A stretch of 64,000 nt of DNA from positions 310,001 through 374,000 of the forward strand of contig NZ_JACKVK010000009.1 of the NCBI RefSeq assembly GCF_025823185.1. Reading direction: 5' to 3'. The notes below the pieces were generated by a model. It was not told the origin of the DNA and searched no databases. It saw nothing but the letters and a program-made list of their open reading frames with translations. This document shows positions 50,099 to 60,179 of this stretch, piece after piece. This stretch comes from Mycobacterium yunnanensis (GTDB lineage Bacteria > Actinomycetota > Actinomycetes > Mycobacteriales > Mycobacteriaceae). The translations under genes and the position numbers were made by a program. Positions within the stretch are counted from its first letter, which is position 1. Each line of letters opens with the position of its first letter.

Positions 50099-53000
50099 TT
50101 GTGCTCACTCTCGATGCGGTTGATCGCCTCACTCATGTGCGCGCCGACCTTCGCAATGTACGGCTCGTCGATGGCCTGAATGTGCTCGCCCCCGATGTTG
50201 ACGACCTCCAAATCGGAGACGAACTCACCCCAACCGCCGTCGGGCTGACGGATGGCGTAACGCGGCTCGAACTTGATCGCGTCGTCGTGGTAGCGGTCCG
50301 CCATGTAGAGCGTGACGTGGCCGTCGTACGGCTCGATCACGACCGTCTCCAGTGCCCGGTTGTCCAGGTAGGACGTCCGCTGGTGCTCGATGATGCCGCC
50401 CGGGATCTGTACGCCGGCGTTTTGCACGGCGTCCAGGACGTACTGCACCTGGCCCGCATCGTCGAGTTCCTCGAGCTCCTCGTACGGAATCGGCGGGATC
50501 TCCACGTTGAAGTTCTTGGCGGCGAACTCCGCGTACCTGTCCCAGCGCTTGCGGGTCTCCTCCTTGGTCTGCGGCACCTCCTCACCGGCACGCACGGTGT
50601 CGATGAGGCCGACGAACTGCACGTTGGCGCCGTGCTGCTTGAGCCCGATCGCGCAGGCGTAGGCCAGCGCGCCACCCAGCGACCAGCCGGTCAGGATGAA
50701 GGGCTTGTCGCCGTTGAGCTCCAGCAGCTTCGGCACGTACTGCGCGGCCCGCTCCTGGATGGTGCCTTCGACGCGTTCGAGCCCGTACATCGGCGTGCCC
50801 GCGGGCAACCGCTTGAGCAGCGGCTCGTAGACCACCGTCGACCCGCCCGCGGCGTGGAACACGAAGACCGGAACGTCGCTCTCGTGCTCGGCCTTGCGGA
50901 TGGTCCGCACGAACCCGTCGAGCTCGCCGGCCTCCAGGAATTCGCGGACCGTCGTGGACAACTCCTCGATGGTCTGCGCCTTCTTGACGTCGTCGACGGT
51001 GATCGTGCCCTCGGCACGCTCGGACAGACGCTGCGCCATCTTCTGCGCTTCGGAGTCGGTCAGCTCGCGCAGCGAGTTGAAGATGCCGCCCGGCGACTTG
51101 CCGGTCACGATCGCCCACGTCGCGAACGTCACGCGTTCGGCGGCGTCACGCGGTGGCACGTCGGAGTTCAGCGCCTCCGCGATGGCCTGCTGGTTGAGCA
51201 CCTGAGCCGCACCGGCCAGGTTCGGCGTCTTGGCCTCGGCCGCCGGGCCGGCCGGATTGGTCGGCGGGGGTGGCGGAGGCGGGACGATGCCCGCCGTCTC
51301 GACAGGTGCGGGCGGCGGAGCGGGGGCGTCCCCGTCGACGGGGATGCCCGCTTCGGCGGCCTTCTTGGAGAGCACGTCCTCGAGCTCGGCCACCGTGGTG
51401 GCTCCGCCCATCAGCTCGGCCTGAGCGGCCGCGATCTCCTCGTCGGTCTGCGTCTTCTGCACCTCGGCGAGCTGGTCGACCTCGTCGCGGTGCTCGATGG
51501 CGTACTGGATCAGCTTCTCGACGGCGTAGAGGTTGGCGTCGCGCACCGCGGTCAGCTGAATCGGCGGCAGGTCGAAGTCGTACTCCACGCGGTTCTTGAT
51601 GCGCACCGCCATCAGCGAGTCCAGGCCCAGCTCGATGAGCGGCACCTCCCACGGCAGGTCCTCGGGTTCGTACCCCATGGCGCTGCCGACGATGGTGCCC
51701 AGCCGCTGCGCGATCGTCTCACCCGACTCGGGCGACCACTTGGCGAAGCCGGCCGCCAAACCCGCTCCGGCAGTGAGGTTGTCCTGCAGGATGGCCGCGT
51801 CATCCTCGGGCTCGGGATCAGGCTCGACGACCGCCACCGGCTGCGCGACGGCCACCTCGGAGATCGCCGCGCCCGCGCCGACCGCGGTCGGCAACGACGT
51901 CGCCTGACCCGCGCGCGTCACGATGGCGTCGTAGACCAGGGTGAACGACTCGTCGATCCGGGCGTGCACCTGCACCGTCGCGCCGCCGGGGTGACGGGTC
52001 AGCGTCGTCACCAGACGAGCCTCGTCGGCCGGGACCGCCCGCTGCTCGTACGCGGTCAGTTTGGCGTCCGGAAGTACTTGCACCGCAGCGGCCTTCACCA
52101 ACGCGGCGAGGTCGGTGGTCGCGCGCGGGGAGTACTCCCACACGTGCCGGCCGTCGGGCATCGCGACGTGCGTGCCAGGCACCACGGTGGCGCCGTCACC
52201 GGAGAAGCGGACGTCGAGCCAATGCGGCTTGCGCTTGAACCGCGTGGGCGGAATGTCGGCGTACTCGCCGGGCGCGAAGAGGGTGCGGAAGTCGAGATCG
52301 TGGCCATGGGTGAACAACTGCGCCATGGCGGTGGTCATCGAGTCGACCTCGTCCTGCTTGCGCGCCAAGGTCGCGATGAGCTGCGCGTCGTGCAGACCCG
52401 CCGACGCGGTGGTCAAGCCAACCTGCATGAGCGCCACGGGGTTTGGTGCCAATTCGAGGAACGTGGTGTGACCGTCGTCGACGGCGTTGCGGATGCCGTG
52501 GGTGAAGTAGACGCTGTGCCGCAGCCCCTTCTTCCAGTAGTCCACGTCGTGGATGGCGTCGGAGCCAGCCCGAATCAGGCTGCCTTCGTGGACGGTCGAG
52601 TAGTACGCCGTCTGCAGCGGGTGCGCCTCGATGCCCTGGATCTCGGCCGAGAGCTCGCCGAGCAACGGATCCATCTGCTGGGTGTGACTGGCGCCCTTGG
52701 TCTGGAACTTGCGGGCGAACTTGCCCTCGGATTCGGCCCTGGCGATGATCGCGTCGATCTGCTCGGGCGGGCCGCCGATGACGGTCTGCGTGGGTGCGGC
52801 ATATACACACACCTCAAGGCCGGGGTAGTCGGAGAAGACCGTCTTGATCTCGTCGGCGGAGTATTCGACGAGCGCCATCAGGCGGATGTACTCGCCGAAC
52901 AGCATCGCCTCGCCCTCACCCATCAGGTGGGCGCGCGAGCAGATGGTGCGGGTGGCGTCCTCCAGCGACAGACCACCGGAGAAGTAGGCCGCGGCCGCCT

Positions 53001-55473
53001 CGCCGAGCGATTGCCCAATGACCGCACCGGGTTTCGCGCCGTGCGCGCGGAGCAGCTCACCGAGTGCGATCTGGATGGCGAAGATCACCGTCTGAACGAG
53101 TTCGATCGGGTAGTCGCAGGTCTCGTCGGTGTAGTCGATCGCGTCGTCGAGGATCAACTCGACGACGGAGTAGCCGCGCTCGTCCTGGATCAGGGCGTCG
53201 ACCTTGTTGATCCACTCGGCGAAGATCGCGTCGCGGAGGTAGAGGCTCTTGCCCATCTTGCGGTGCTGAGCACCGAACCCGGCGAACACCCAGACCGGTC
53301 CGCTGGTGACGGGCCCGTCGGCGGCGATCACCAACGGTGACTGCTTGCCCTCGGCCAGCACGCGCAGCCCCTTGACCGCCTCGTCGTGGTCGTGAGCCAG
53401 AATCACTGCGCGCGAACGTCCGTGGTTGCGTCGCGACAGGGAGCGACCGATCGACTCCAGAGACGCGGCTCGGCCTTCCTCGCTGTCGATCCAGTCCGCC
53501 AACTCGGCGGCAGTCGACCGCTTGCGTGAGGTCAAGAATCCCGAGACGGCAAGGGGGACCAGCGGTTTCGCCGGCTCGGCGGCCTCGAGTCGTTCGCGGG
53601 CGGTTTCGATCAGGCGCAGCGCCTCGTCGGTGAGTCCCGGCAATTCGGGCTCGGCGTCGACTGCAGCGGCGGGCACGTCGAGATCGTCGTCATCCTCATC
53701 GAGGATGTCGCCGTACTCGTCCACCCGCACCCCGCCGACGTACACGGCGTTGGCATCGGACTTCTCCTGCGGCGCAGGAGCTTCCACGACCGGCTCCGGT
53801 TCGACCAGATCGGACGGCAGCACCTCGCGCACCACCAGGTGGGCGTTGGCGCCACCGAAGCCGAAGCCCGACACACCGGCAATCGCGTGACCGCTGTAGC
53901 GCGGCCAGTCGGCGACGACGTCGTTGACCTTGATGTGGATCTTGTCGAAGTCGATGTAGGGGTTGGGACCCGCGTAGTTGATCGACGGCGGCAGCTTGTC
54001 GTGCTTCAGCGACAGCGCGACCTTCGCCAGGCTGGCCGCACCCGCGGCCGACTCCAGGTGTCCCACATTGGACTTCACCGCACCCAGCAGTGCGGGCTTG
54101 TCGGCGGCGCGGCCCTTGCCGATGACCCGGCCCAGCGCGTCGGCCTCGATCGGGTCGCCGAGGATGGTGCCGGTGCCGTGCGCCTCGACGTAGTCGACGG
54201 AGCGCGGGTCGATGCCCGCGTCCTTGTATGCCTTGCGCAGCACGTCGGCCTGCGCGTCCGGGTTGGGCGCCAGCAAGCCGTTGGAGCGGCCGTCGTGGTT
54301 GACCGCACTGCCTGCGATGACGGCCAGGATCTCGTCACCGTCGCGGCGGGCGTCGGCCACGCGCTTGAGCACCAACATGCCGCCGCCCTCGGAGCGGGCG
54401 TAGCCGTTGGCATCCGAGGAGAAGGACTTGATGCGCCCGTCGGGGGCCAACACACCGCCGACCTCGTCGAAGCCAATGGTGACCAGCGGGGTGATCAACG
54501 CGTTGACGCCGCCGGCGAGCACCACGTCCGCATCGCCGGCCCGCAGCGCCTTGACGCCCTCGTGCACGGCGACCAGGGAGGACGAGCAGGCCGTGTCGAT
54601 GGCCATCGACGGCCCGCGGAAGTCGAAGAAGTACGACACCCGGTTGGCGATGATCGAGCTCGTCGTTCCCGTGATGGCGTAGGGGTGTGCGACCGACGCG
54701 TCCGAGACCGACAGGAAGCTGTAGTCGTTGTTCGAGGCGCCGACGAACACGCCGACAGTCTCACCGCGCAGGCTCGACGCCGGAATCCTGGCGTGCTCCA
54801 ACGCTTCCCACGTCAATTCGAGGGCCATCCGCTGCTGCGGATCGATGTTGTCGGCCTCCATCTTCGACAGCGCGAAGAACTCGGAGTCGAAACCCTTGAT
54901 GTCGGACAGGTAGCCGCCGCGGGTGTGCGCCCGGGCGACGCGCTCGGCGATCCGGGGATCGCCAAGGAACTCCTCCCACCGACCCTCGGGCAAGTCGGTG
55001 ATGGCGTCGACGCCGTCGAGCAGGCCGCGCCACATCTCCTCCGGCGTGTTCAGGTCACCGGGGAAGCGGGTGCCGATGCCCACGATGGCGATATCGTCGA
55101 CGTCCTTGTCGCGCGACCAGTCGTAGCCCTCGTCGACGAGGGATTCGTCTTCGGGGTCGCCCTCCACGATGACCGTCGCCAGGGACTCGATGGTCGGATT
55201 GCGAAACAGCACGGTCGCCGTCAACGTGACGCCGGTCAGATCCTCGATGTCACTGGCCAGCGAGACTGCGTCTCGCGATGACAGGCCCAGCTCGACCATC
55301 GGCGCGGACTCGTCGATCGCGCCGGCGGACTGCCCGGTGGCGTCGGCGATCCAGGTGCGGAGGAACTCGCGCAGCTCGGGGACCGTCTTGTCCGTACGAG
55401 CCGGTTGCGACGACGTGTCGGCCCCGGCGAGCACTGGCGAATTGTCGAGCGATTCAGTCATGTTCACAGTCAC
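50095..55473 (-). CDS. pks13: Mycolic acid condensing polyketide synthase Pks13
   Basis: A 1792-residue type I PKS with order ACP-KS-AT-ACP-TE. The N-terminal ACP carries Ser66 in LGLSSRDAV; KS active Cys296 is in DTACSSSL; AT active Ser822 is in GQSLGEA; the second ACP carries Ser1286 in LGLDSLMAV; TE active Ser1598 is in GWSLGGA. A Pro-rich linker precedes the TE. It condenses the FadD32-activated meromycolate with the carboxylated C24-26 chain. Start GTG 55473; GTG 55467 and ATG 55461 are alternatives. It lies 38 bp after fadD32. Confidence 0.97.
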   Translation of the reverse strand: MTVNMTESLDNSPVLAGADTSSQPARTDKTVPELREFLRTWIADATGQSAGAIDESAPMVELGLSSRDAVSLASDIEDLTGVTLTATVLFRNPTIESLATVIVEGDPEDESLVDEGYDWSRDKDVDDIAIVGIGTRFPGDLNTPEEMWRGLLDGVDAITDLPEGRWEEFLGDPRIAERVARAHTRGGYLSDIKGFDSEFFALSKMEADNIDPQQRMALELTWEALEHARIPASSLRGETVGVFVGASNNDYSFLSVSDASVAHPYAITGTTSSIIANRVSYFFDFRGPSMAIDTACSSSLVAVHEGVKALRAGDADVVLAGGVNALITPLVTIGFDEVGGVLAPDGRIKSFSSDANGYARSEGGGMLVLKRVADARRDGDEILAVIAGSAVNHDGRSNGLLAPNPDAQADVLRKAYKDAGIDPRSVDYVEAHGTGTILGDPIEADALGRVIGKGRAADKPALLGAVKSNVGHLESAAGAASLAKVALSLKHDKLPPSINYAGPNPYIDFDKIHIKVNDVVADWPRYSGHAIAGVSGFGFGGANAHLVVREVLPSDLVEPEPVVEAPAPQEKSDANAVYVGGVRVDEYGDILDEDDDDLDVPAAAVDAEPELPGLTDEALRLIETARERLEAAEPAKPLVPLAVSGFLTSRKRSTAAELADWIDSEEGRAASLESIGRSLSRRNHGRSRAVILAHDHDEAVKGLRVLAEGKQSPLVIAADGPVTSGPVWVFAGFGAQHRKMGKSLYLRDAIFAEWINKVDALIQDERGYSVVELILDDAIDYTDETCDYPIELVQTVIFAIQIALGELLRAHGAKPGAVIGQSLGEAAAAYFSGGLSLEDATRTICSRAHLMGEGEAMLFGEYIRLMALVEYSADEIKTVFSDYPGLEVCVYAAPTQTVIGGPPEQIDAIIARAESEGKFARKFQTKGASHTQQMDPLLGELSAEIQGIEAHPLQTAYYSTVHEGSLIRAGSDAIHDVDYWKKGLRHSVYFTHGIRNAVDDGHTTFLELAPNPVALMQVGLTTASAGLHDAQLIATLARKQDEVDSMTTAMAQLFTHGHDLDFRTLFAPGEYADIPPTRFKRKPHWLDVRFSGDGATVVPGTHVAMPDGRHVWEYSPRATTDLAALVKAAAVQVLPDAKLTAYEQRAVPADEARLVTTLTRHPGGATVQVHARIDESFTLVYDAIVTRAGQATSLPTAVGAGAAISEVAVAQPVAVVEPDPEPEDDAAILQDNLTAGAGLAAGFAKWSPESGETIAQRLGTIVGSAMGYEPEDLPWEVPLIELGLDSLMAVRIKNRVEYDFDLPPIQLTAVRDANLYAVEKLIQYAIEHRDEVDQLAEVQKTQTDEEIAAAQAELMGGATTVAELEDVLSKKAAEAGIPVDGDAPAPPPAPVETAGIVPPPPPPPTNPAGPAAEAKTPNLAGAAQVLNQQAIAEALNSDVPPRDAAERVTFATWAIVTGKSPGGIFNSLRELTDSEAQKMAQRLSERAEGTITVDDVKKAQTIEELSTTVREFLEAGELDGFVRTIRKAEHESDVPVFVFHAAGGSTVVYEPLLKRLPAGTPMYGLERVEGTIQERAAQYVPKLLELNGDKPFILTGWSLGGALAYACAIGLKQHGANVQFVGLIDTVRAGEEVPQTKEETRKRWDRYAEFAAKNFNVEIPPIPYEELEELDDAGQVQYVLDAVQNAGVQIPGGIIEHQRTSYLDNRALETVVIEPYDGHVTLYMADRYHDDAIKFEPRYAIRQPDGGWGEFVSDLEVVNIGGEHIQAIDEPYIAKVGAHMSEAINRIESEHK

Positions 55474-55511
55474 TTTCGCCGGGTGCGGCCTGGGTGGACC
55501 GACGGTGCGCG

Positions 55512-57401
55512 TTAGTCCGTCTGGTCGGGGAAGTCGTTGGCGATCTTTCCGCTGCGCAGGCTGCCGTCGAGGTAGCCCGCCCGGCAGGCGCGTCGCCCGA
55601 TCTTGCCACTCGAGGTGCGGGGGATGGCGCCGGCCGGGGTCAGCAGCACGTCGCGCACCGTGACGCCGTGCCGGACGGCGATGGCGGCGCGGATCTCGTC
55701 GGCCACCGGCTCGAGGTCCATCTTGTGGGCACCCGGAGCGCGCTCGGCGACGATCACGAGCTGCTCGGAGGTGTCGGCGGGATCGCGCTTGAGTCCGGCG
55801 TGCGCGTTCTCGAACACGACGTCGGGAAGCTGGTTGGCCGGCACCGAGAACGCCGCGACGAACCCGGTGCGCAGGGCCTTGCTGGCTTCCTGCGCCGAGT
55901 ACTCGAGGTCCTGCGGGTAGTGGTTGCGGCCGTCGACGATCACCAGGTCCTTGACGCGGCCGGTGATGTAGAGGTCGCCCTCGTGGAACGCCCCGAAGTC
56001 ACCGGTGCGTACCCAGGTCGCGTCGTCGGCGGCGCCGTCGGCGTGCGACGGGTTGGTCCGGGACTTGAGGAGGTTGTGGAACGTCGCGATGGTCTCTTCT
56101 GGCTTGTTCCAGTACCCCGTGCCCATGTTCTGGCCGCTGATCCACACCTCGCCGATCTGACCGTCGGGCAGTTCGGTGGCGGTCTCGGCGTCGACGATGG
56201 TGGCCCACTCGGCCACACCGACCTTGCCGGCAGACGCCTGGGCCACCGCGGACGGCGCGTCCTCGGGGACCTCGACGAAGCGGTAGGCGTTGAGTTCCTC
56301 GCGGTCGACGTAGACGACCTTCGGCGGTTCGTCGGTCGGGGTGGTGGAGACGAATAGCGTGGCCTCGGCAAGACCGTAGGACGGCTTGATGGCCTTGGGG
56401 TTGAATCCGAAGGGGTTGAACGCGGCGTTGAACCGGGCGACGGTGGCGGCCGAGATCGGCTCGCTGCCGTTGAGGACCGCCTTGACGTTGGACAGGTCCA
56501 TCGGCGGCTCGCCCTCCTTCGGCACGCCACGCGCGGCGGCGTGGTCGAAGGCGAAGTTCGGCGCAACGGAGATGACGCCGCCGGTGTCGTCGTCCTTGCG
56601 GGCCATCTCGCGGATCCAGCGGCCGGGCCTGCGAACGAAGGCGGCGGGGGTCATGAAGGTGATGTAGTGGCCGACGACGGGCGGGATCATCGCGGTGACC
56701 AGACCCATGTCGTGGAAGAACGGCAACCAGGTCACACCGCGGTCGCCCTCGTCGCCGCCGATGCCCTCGATGACCTGGACGATGTTGGTGGCCAGGTTCA
56801 GGTGGGTGATCTGCACGCCGGTCGGGATGCGGGTCGAACCGGAGGTGTACTGCAGGTAGGCGATCGTGTCGTGGGTGATGTCCTCGGCCACCCAGGTGGC
56901 GCCGACCTCGTCGGGCACGGCGTCGACCGCGATGACGCGGGGCCGTTCCTTGGCGGGCCGGGTGCGGAAGAACTTGCGGACGCCCTCGGCCGATTCGGTG
57001 GTGGTCAAAATGGCGGTGGGCTGGCAGTCGTCGAGGACGGCGTGCAGGCGGCCGACGTGGCCGGGCTCCGACGGGTCGAACAGCGGCACGGCGATGCGGC
57101 CGGCGTAGAGCACGCCGAAGAACCCGATGAGGTACTCGAGGTTCTGTGGGCACAGGATGGCGACGCGGTCACCGGGTTGGGTGACCTGCTGCAGCCGGGC
57201 ACCCACCGCCTTGTTGCGTGCACTGAAGTCGCGCCAGCCCAGGTTGCGGTACACGCCGTCGCGTTCGGTGGAGAAGTCCACGAACTGGTAGGCGAGGTTG
57301 TCGCCGCGAACCTTGGCCCACTTCTCGACGTGCCGCACCAGGTTGCCGTTGTCGGGAAACCTGATGAGGCCGTCCTTCAAGAACGGGTTGTGGAATCCCA
57401 T
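55512..57401 (-). CDS. fadD32: Meromycolyl-AMP ligase FadD32
   Basis: A 629-residue fatty acyl-AMP ligase. The P-loop-like YTSGSTRIPTGV, GLAEATLFVS, VRTGDFG and the C-terminal RTSSGKIGRR lysine segment are all present. It activates meromycolic acid as an acyl-AMP and loads it on Pks13. ATG 57401 has GGAGGAG about four bases upstream; the longer frame to 57524 begins in leader sequence. It has a candidate promoter in the 193-bp upstream gap. Confidence 0.96.
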   Translation of the reverse strand: MGFHNPFLKDGLIRFPDNGNLVRHVEKWAKVRGDNLAYQFVDFSTERDGVYRNLGWRDFSARNKAVGARLQQVTQPGDRVAILCPQNLEYLIGFFGVLYAGRIAVPLFDPSEPGHVGRLHAVLDDCQPTAILTTTESAEGVRKFFRTRPAKERPRVIAVDAVPDEVGATWVAEDITHDTIAYLQYTSGSTRIPTGVQITHLNLATNIVQVIEGIGGDEGDRGVTWLPFFHDMGLVTAMIPPVVGHYITFMTPAAFVRRPGRWIREMARKDDDTGGVISVAPNFAFDHAAARGVPKEGEPPMDLSNVKAVLNGSEPISAATVARFNAAFNPFGFNPKAIKPSYGLAEATLFVSTTPTDEPPKVVYVDREELNAYRFVEVPEDAPSAVAQASAGKVGVAEWATIVDAETATELPDGQIGEVWISGQNMGTGYWNKPEETIATFHNLLKSRTNPSHADGAADDATWVRTGDFGAFHEGDLYITGRVKDLVIVDGRNHYPQDLEYSAQEASKALRTGFVAAFSVPANQLPDVVFENAHAGLKRDPADTSEQLVIVAERAPGAHKMDLEPVADEIRAAIAVRHGVTVRDVLLTPAGAIPRTSSGKIGRRACRAGYLDGSLRSGKIANDFPDQTD

Positions 57402-57461
57402 GTCACTCCTCCGTCGACGCTTGCCTCTACCGTGCCGAACCGGCCGAGGCCAAACCCCAAG

Positions 57462-57467
57462 ATCATA
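57462..57467 (-). promoter_or_regulatory. Candidate -10 box of the fadD32-pks13-accD4 operon
   Basis: TATGAT on the minus strand gives a start near 57455 and a leader of about 54 nt ending in the GGAGGAG ribosome binding site. No good -35 match is present. Confidence 0.4.
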
Positions 57468-57594
57468 TCCGTGGGTAGGCCTGAGCCTTGGGACCCACTC
57501 TGTAGACGGCCCGCCGGATTTCACTGGCGACCGCTCTTACTTTTCTCTTAATGTTAGGTGAGCTTTTGGCCGTAGCCAAATCACCGGCCCCGAA

Positions 57595-58611
57595 TCAGCC
57601 GTGCTTCGGGTGCGGTGCGTTGTCGATCACGCCGCGCGCCCATGACTGCGTCCACTGGGTCGCGGTTTGCCCGTCGAGCACCCAGAAGTCCGGGGTGTTG
57701 TACATGGCGTGCACCGGTTGCCCGGCTCCCCCGCTGAGCACCTCCAACGTCTTGGGCAGGTTGACGATCGAGAACGCTCCCTCGGGCGCCGAGCAGATCA
57801 GGTCGCCGGTGGCGCAGATCTGATTGGTCCGGTCGTTCAGCGAGCCGAACCCACCTGGCCGAGGACCCGTCATCGTCAGGCCGAGCGCGGACAACGCAGG
57901 GACCTCCTGCAAGGTGATCTCGGCACCCTGCCCGGGCGGGTTCGGACCGATGTCCTGCCCGACGCCTGGCTGGCGACGTCCGTCGGCGATCAACGTGACG
58001 CCCTGCACCAGGTCCGCGTCGACGGGGCCGCGACCGTTGCCGATGTCGCTGGCGATGTCGCCGGCAATGACGGCGCCCTGGGAGAACCCGACGATGACGT
58101 AGCTCGTCAGGGGACAGCGGTTGTTCATGTCGGTGAGCGCCTTGATCGCGGCCTTGGTGCCCTCGGCGCGGCTGTCGTTGTAGGACATCTGCTTGTCGGC
58201 GGCGAACGGATTGTGGAACTGCGCGGTGTACGGAACGGTGTACTCGGCCACCCGGTCCTCGCCGTACGCTTGCCGCAGCGGGTTGGTGACGTTGAGCAGC
58301 AGCGCGATCGGGAATTGCGTCGGGTTGACGGGATCCAGTTGCGGTGAGGACTCCCAGGTGCCCGGAATGGACAGCACCATCACGTCGGCGCAACTGGCGT
58401 CCTGAAACTCCGGGCGCGGCTTGGAACCCGGCGTCGTCGGAATGCCGCTGGTGGACGGCTGCGCCGTCGGCGGAGTCGCGCTGGGCGGCGACTCGGGTGC
58501 CCGCATGAGGATCCACAATCCGACGACGAGGAGGCCGACCAGCACCGCCACCGACCCGGCTGCCACCAGGGCGAGGAGGCGATGACGCTTTCGTTGGCGA
58601 TTGGTAGCCAT
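57595..58611 (-). CDS. culp6: Cutinase-like phospholipase/thioesterase Culp6
   Basis: A 338-residue cutinase-family hydrolase matching Rv3802c. A short cytoplasmic basic stretch and one membrane helix (about 12-35) anchor a Pro/Thr-rich linker and the periplasmic domain. The nucleophile is in GFSQGA; the acid lies in ATGDLICS and His in PVHAMYN. Rv3802c is an essential mycolate-locus enzyme with phospholipase A/thioesterase activity. ATG 58611 is 20 bp after the lipoprotein stop. Confidence 0.93.
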   Translation of the reverse strand: MATNRQRKRHRLLALVAAGSVAVLVGLLVVGLWILMRAPESPPSATPPTAQPSTSGIPTTPGSKPRPEFQDASCADVMVLSIPGTWESSPQLDPVNPTQFPIALLLNVTNPLRQAYGEDRVAEYTVPYTAQFHNPFAADKQMSYNDSRAEGTKAAIKALTDMNNRCPLTSYVIVGFSQGAVIAGDIASDIGNGRGPVDADLVQGVTLIADGRRQPGVGQDIGPNPPGQGAEITLQEVPALSALGLTMTGPRPGGFGSLNDRTNQICATGDLICSAPEGAFSIVNLPKTLEVLSGGAGQPVHAMYNTPDFWVLDGQTATQWTQSWARGVIDNAPHPKHG

Positions 58612-58631
58612 GACGTGGGGAGGTCTCCTAC

Positions 58632-59111
58632 TTAGCAGAGTGTTTCGGTGGCGATGCGAATGTAGTCCGACGTCTCGGCGTTGACCTGGCCGGCCGGTGG
58701 CGTCACCGGTTCGGCGAACGAATCACGGGCGTCGCCGCGCACCATCGGCAGGATGAAGTCCCAGACTTCCTGGTCGTTCTGTTTGGCGGCCTTCGCCTGG
58801 CACACGCACGACCCGATGTTCAGCGCCGAGAGGTCACTCGACGGGGTCAGCCCCGCGTCGTCCACCGCGTCGAGGAATGCGCGCTGGGCCGGCGTGACGA
58901 CGAGCTCGGGGCTCTCCCCCGGTGCGACGACGGGGGCCTGGGCGAACGGTTGCGCGCCGCTGCCGTCGGTGGTCGTCTCCGACGGCATCCCGATGGTTGC
59001 CATGACGTCCTCACCCATGCCGCACCCGCTGACCACGAGGGCGGCGCACGCTACGGCCGCGCTTGCCGTTAGAGGTCCGACCAGATACACGCCTCCAACG
59101 TACCGGCTCAC
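58632..59111 (-). CDS. Putative DUF732-type lipoprotein
   Basis: A 159-residue protein with a signal sequence and lipobox VVSGC (Cys31). A Thr/Ser/Pro/Ala-rich linker follows, then a C-terminal domain with FLDAVDDAGL, two close cysteines (GSCVCQAK) and a final Cys, consistent with the secreted DUF732 family. GTG 59111 is chosen because GAGG lies eight bases upstream; GTG 59090 is an alternative. It sits between MPT51 and culp6, where I do not expect a gene in M. tuberculosis. Function unknown. Confidence 0.65.
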   Translation of the reverse strand: MSRYVGGVYLVGPLTASAAVACAALVVSGCGMGEDVMATIGMPSETTTDGSGAQPFAQAPVVAPGESPELVVTPAQRAFLDAVDDAGLTPSSDLSALNIGSCVCQAKAAKQNDQEVWDFILPMVRGDARDSFAEPVTPPAGQVNAETSDYIRIATETLC

Positions 59112-59158
59112 CGAGGTGACCTCGGGGAACCGTTTGCCAGATCTGTCGGCGGCGGCGC

Positions 59159-60055
59159 CTACCGGATCGCGGCGGACAGATCTCCCGACATCGCCGCGAG
59201 CTGCGGCGCCCAGCTGCCCCAGTCGTGCTGACCCGAGTCGGGGAAGTCGAAGTGCCCGTTGTGTCCACCGACGCTGCGGTAGTGCTGATAGAACGTGCGG
59301 TTGCTGCCTGCGGTCTGGTCGCAGACGCCGATCATGGCCGCGGGATCGGTGCAGTCGAGCGCCGCCGGACTGTAGACCCATAGCCGAGTGTTGTTGGCGT
59401 TCAACAGGTTCACGTGTACGTCGGGGTCGTGCCACTTCCACCGACCCAGCTGGGCGGCGCCCCACATGGCCTGGGTGTTGACGCCACCGAAGCTGGCCAT
59501 CCCGGCGGTGATGGCACCGTTGTAGGCCGTCTGCGACGGTGTCAGGAAGCCCGACAGCGACCCCGCGTAGCGGAACCGGTCCGGGTGGAACGCGGCCAGC
59601 GCCATCGCGGCGTACCCGCCCTGGGCGGCGCCGACGACGCCGTGTCCGTTGGGAGCCAGGCCCTTGTTCGCCGCAAGCCAGTCCGGCAGCTCCTGGGACA
59701 GGAAGGTGTCCCACTGCCTGCTGCCGTCGGCCTCCCAGTTGGTGTACATGCTCCAGGCGCCACCGGCGGGGGCGGCGACCGAGATGCCCTTGCCGGCCAG
59801 CGTGCTCATCGCGTTGCCGGCCGTCACCCAGTTGCTGGTGTCAGGGGCGGCGTTGAAGGCGTCCAAGAGGAACACCGCATGCGGACCACCGGCCTGGAAG
59901 GCGACCGGAATGTCACGGCCCATCGACGCCGACGGGACCATCAGATATTCGACGCCCTCGGCCTTGGCGGTGTGGGGGCTCGCGAGCCAGAGCCCCAGGG
60001 CCAGAGTCAGCGCACACATCGTCCTGAAGAGCCCCAGGAGCAGCCTCATACCCAT
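59159..60055 (-). CDS. fbpD: MPT51-type antigen 85 homologue (non-catalytic)
   Basis: A 298-residue secreted alpha/beta-hydrolase-fold protein with a signal peptide ending AKA. The Ag85 elbow GLSMAGS is replaced by GAAQGG, so the catalytic serine is missing, as known for MPT51/Rv3803c. The VPSASMGRDIPV signature and the C-terminal GQHDWGSWAPQL are kept. MPT51 binds matrix proteins and may assist Ag85. ATG 60055 is followed by a second ATG two codons on. Confidence 0.92.
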   Translation of the reverse strand: MGMRLLLGLFRTMCALTLALGLWLASPHTAKAEGVEYLMVPSASMGRDIPVAFQAGGPHAVFLLDAFNAAPDTSNWVTAGNAMSTLAGKGISVAAPAGGAWSMYTNWEADGSRQWDTFLSQELPDWLAANKGLAPNGHGVVGAAQGGYAAMALAAFHPDRFRYAGSLSGFLTPSQTAYNGAITAGMASFGGVNTQAMWGAAQLGRWKWHDPDVHVNLLNANNTRLWVYSPAALDCTDPAAMIGVCDQTAGSNRTFYQHYRSVGGHNGHFDFPDSGQHDWGSWAPQLAAMSGDLSAAIR

Positions 60056-60124
60056 CTCACCAATCTGTCGATTCGGTTGTAGTGAATCACATCGTCACGA
60101 CGGCCCGGGCCGTAAACGAAGCGA

Positions 60125-60153
60125 CGGCGGCGACCCCCAGGGGATCGCCGCCG
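60125..60153 (-). terminator. Predicted terminator hairpin after fbpA
   Basis: A nine-base stem (60125-60133 with 60145-60153) extended by four C-G pairs (60134-60137 with 60140-60143) across a single bulged base, lying 27 bp past the fbpA stop. There is only a weak U-rich stretch after it, as is common in mycobacteria. Confidence 0.6.
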
Positions 60154-60179
60154 CCAATTCGAACTGTTTTGCTAGCGCC

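Noticed and set aside
50101..53340. 1079-residue plus-strand ORF opposite pks13
   Set aside because: It is a high-GC antisense shadow, Arg/Gly/Val/Asp-rich with no recognisable domain, lying wholly within the clearly coding Pks13.
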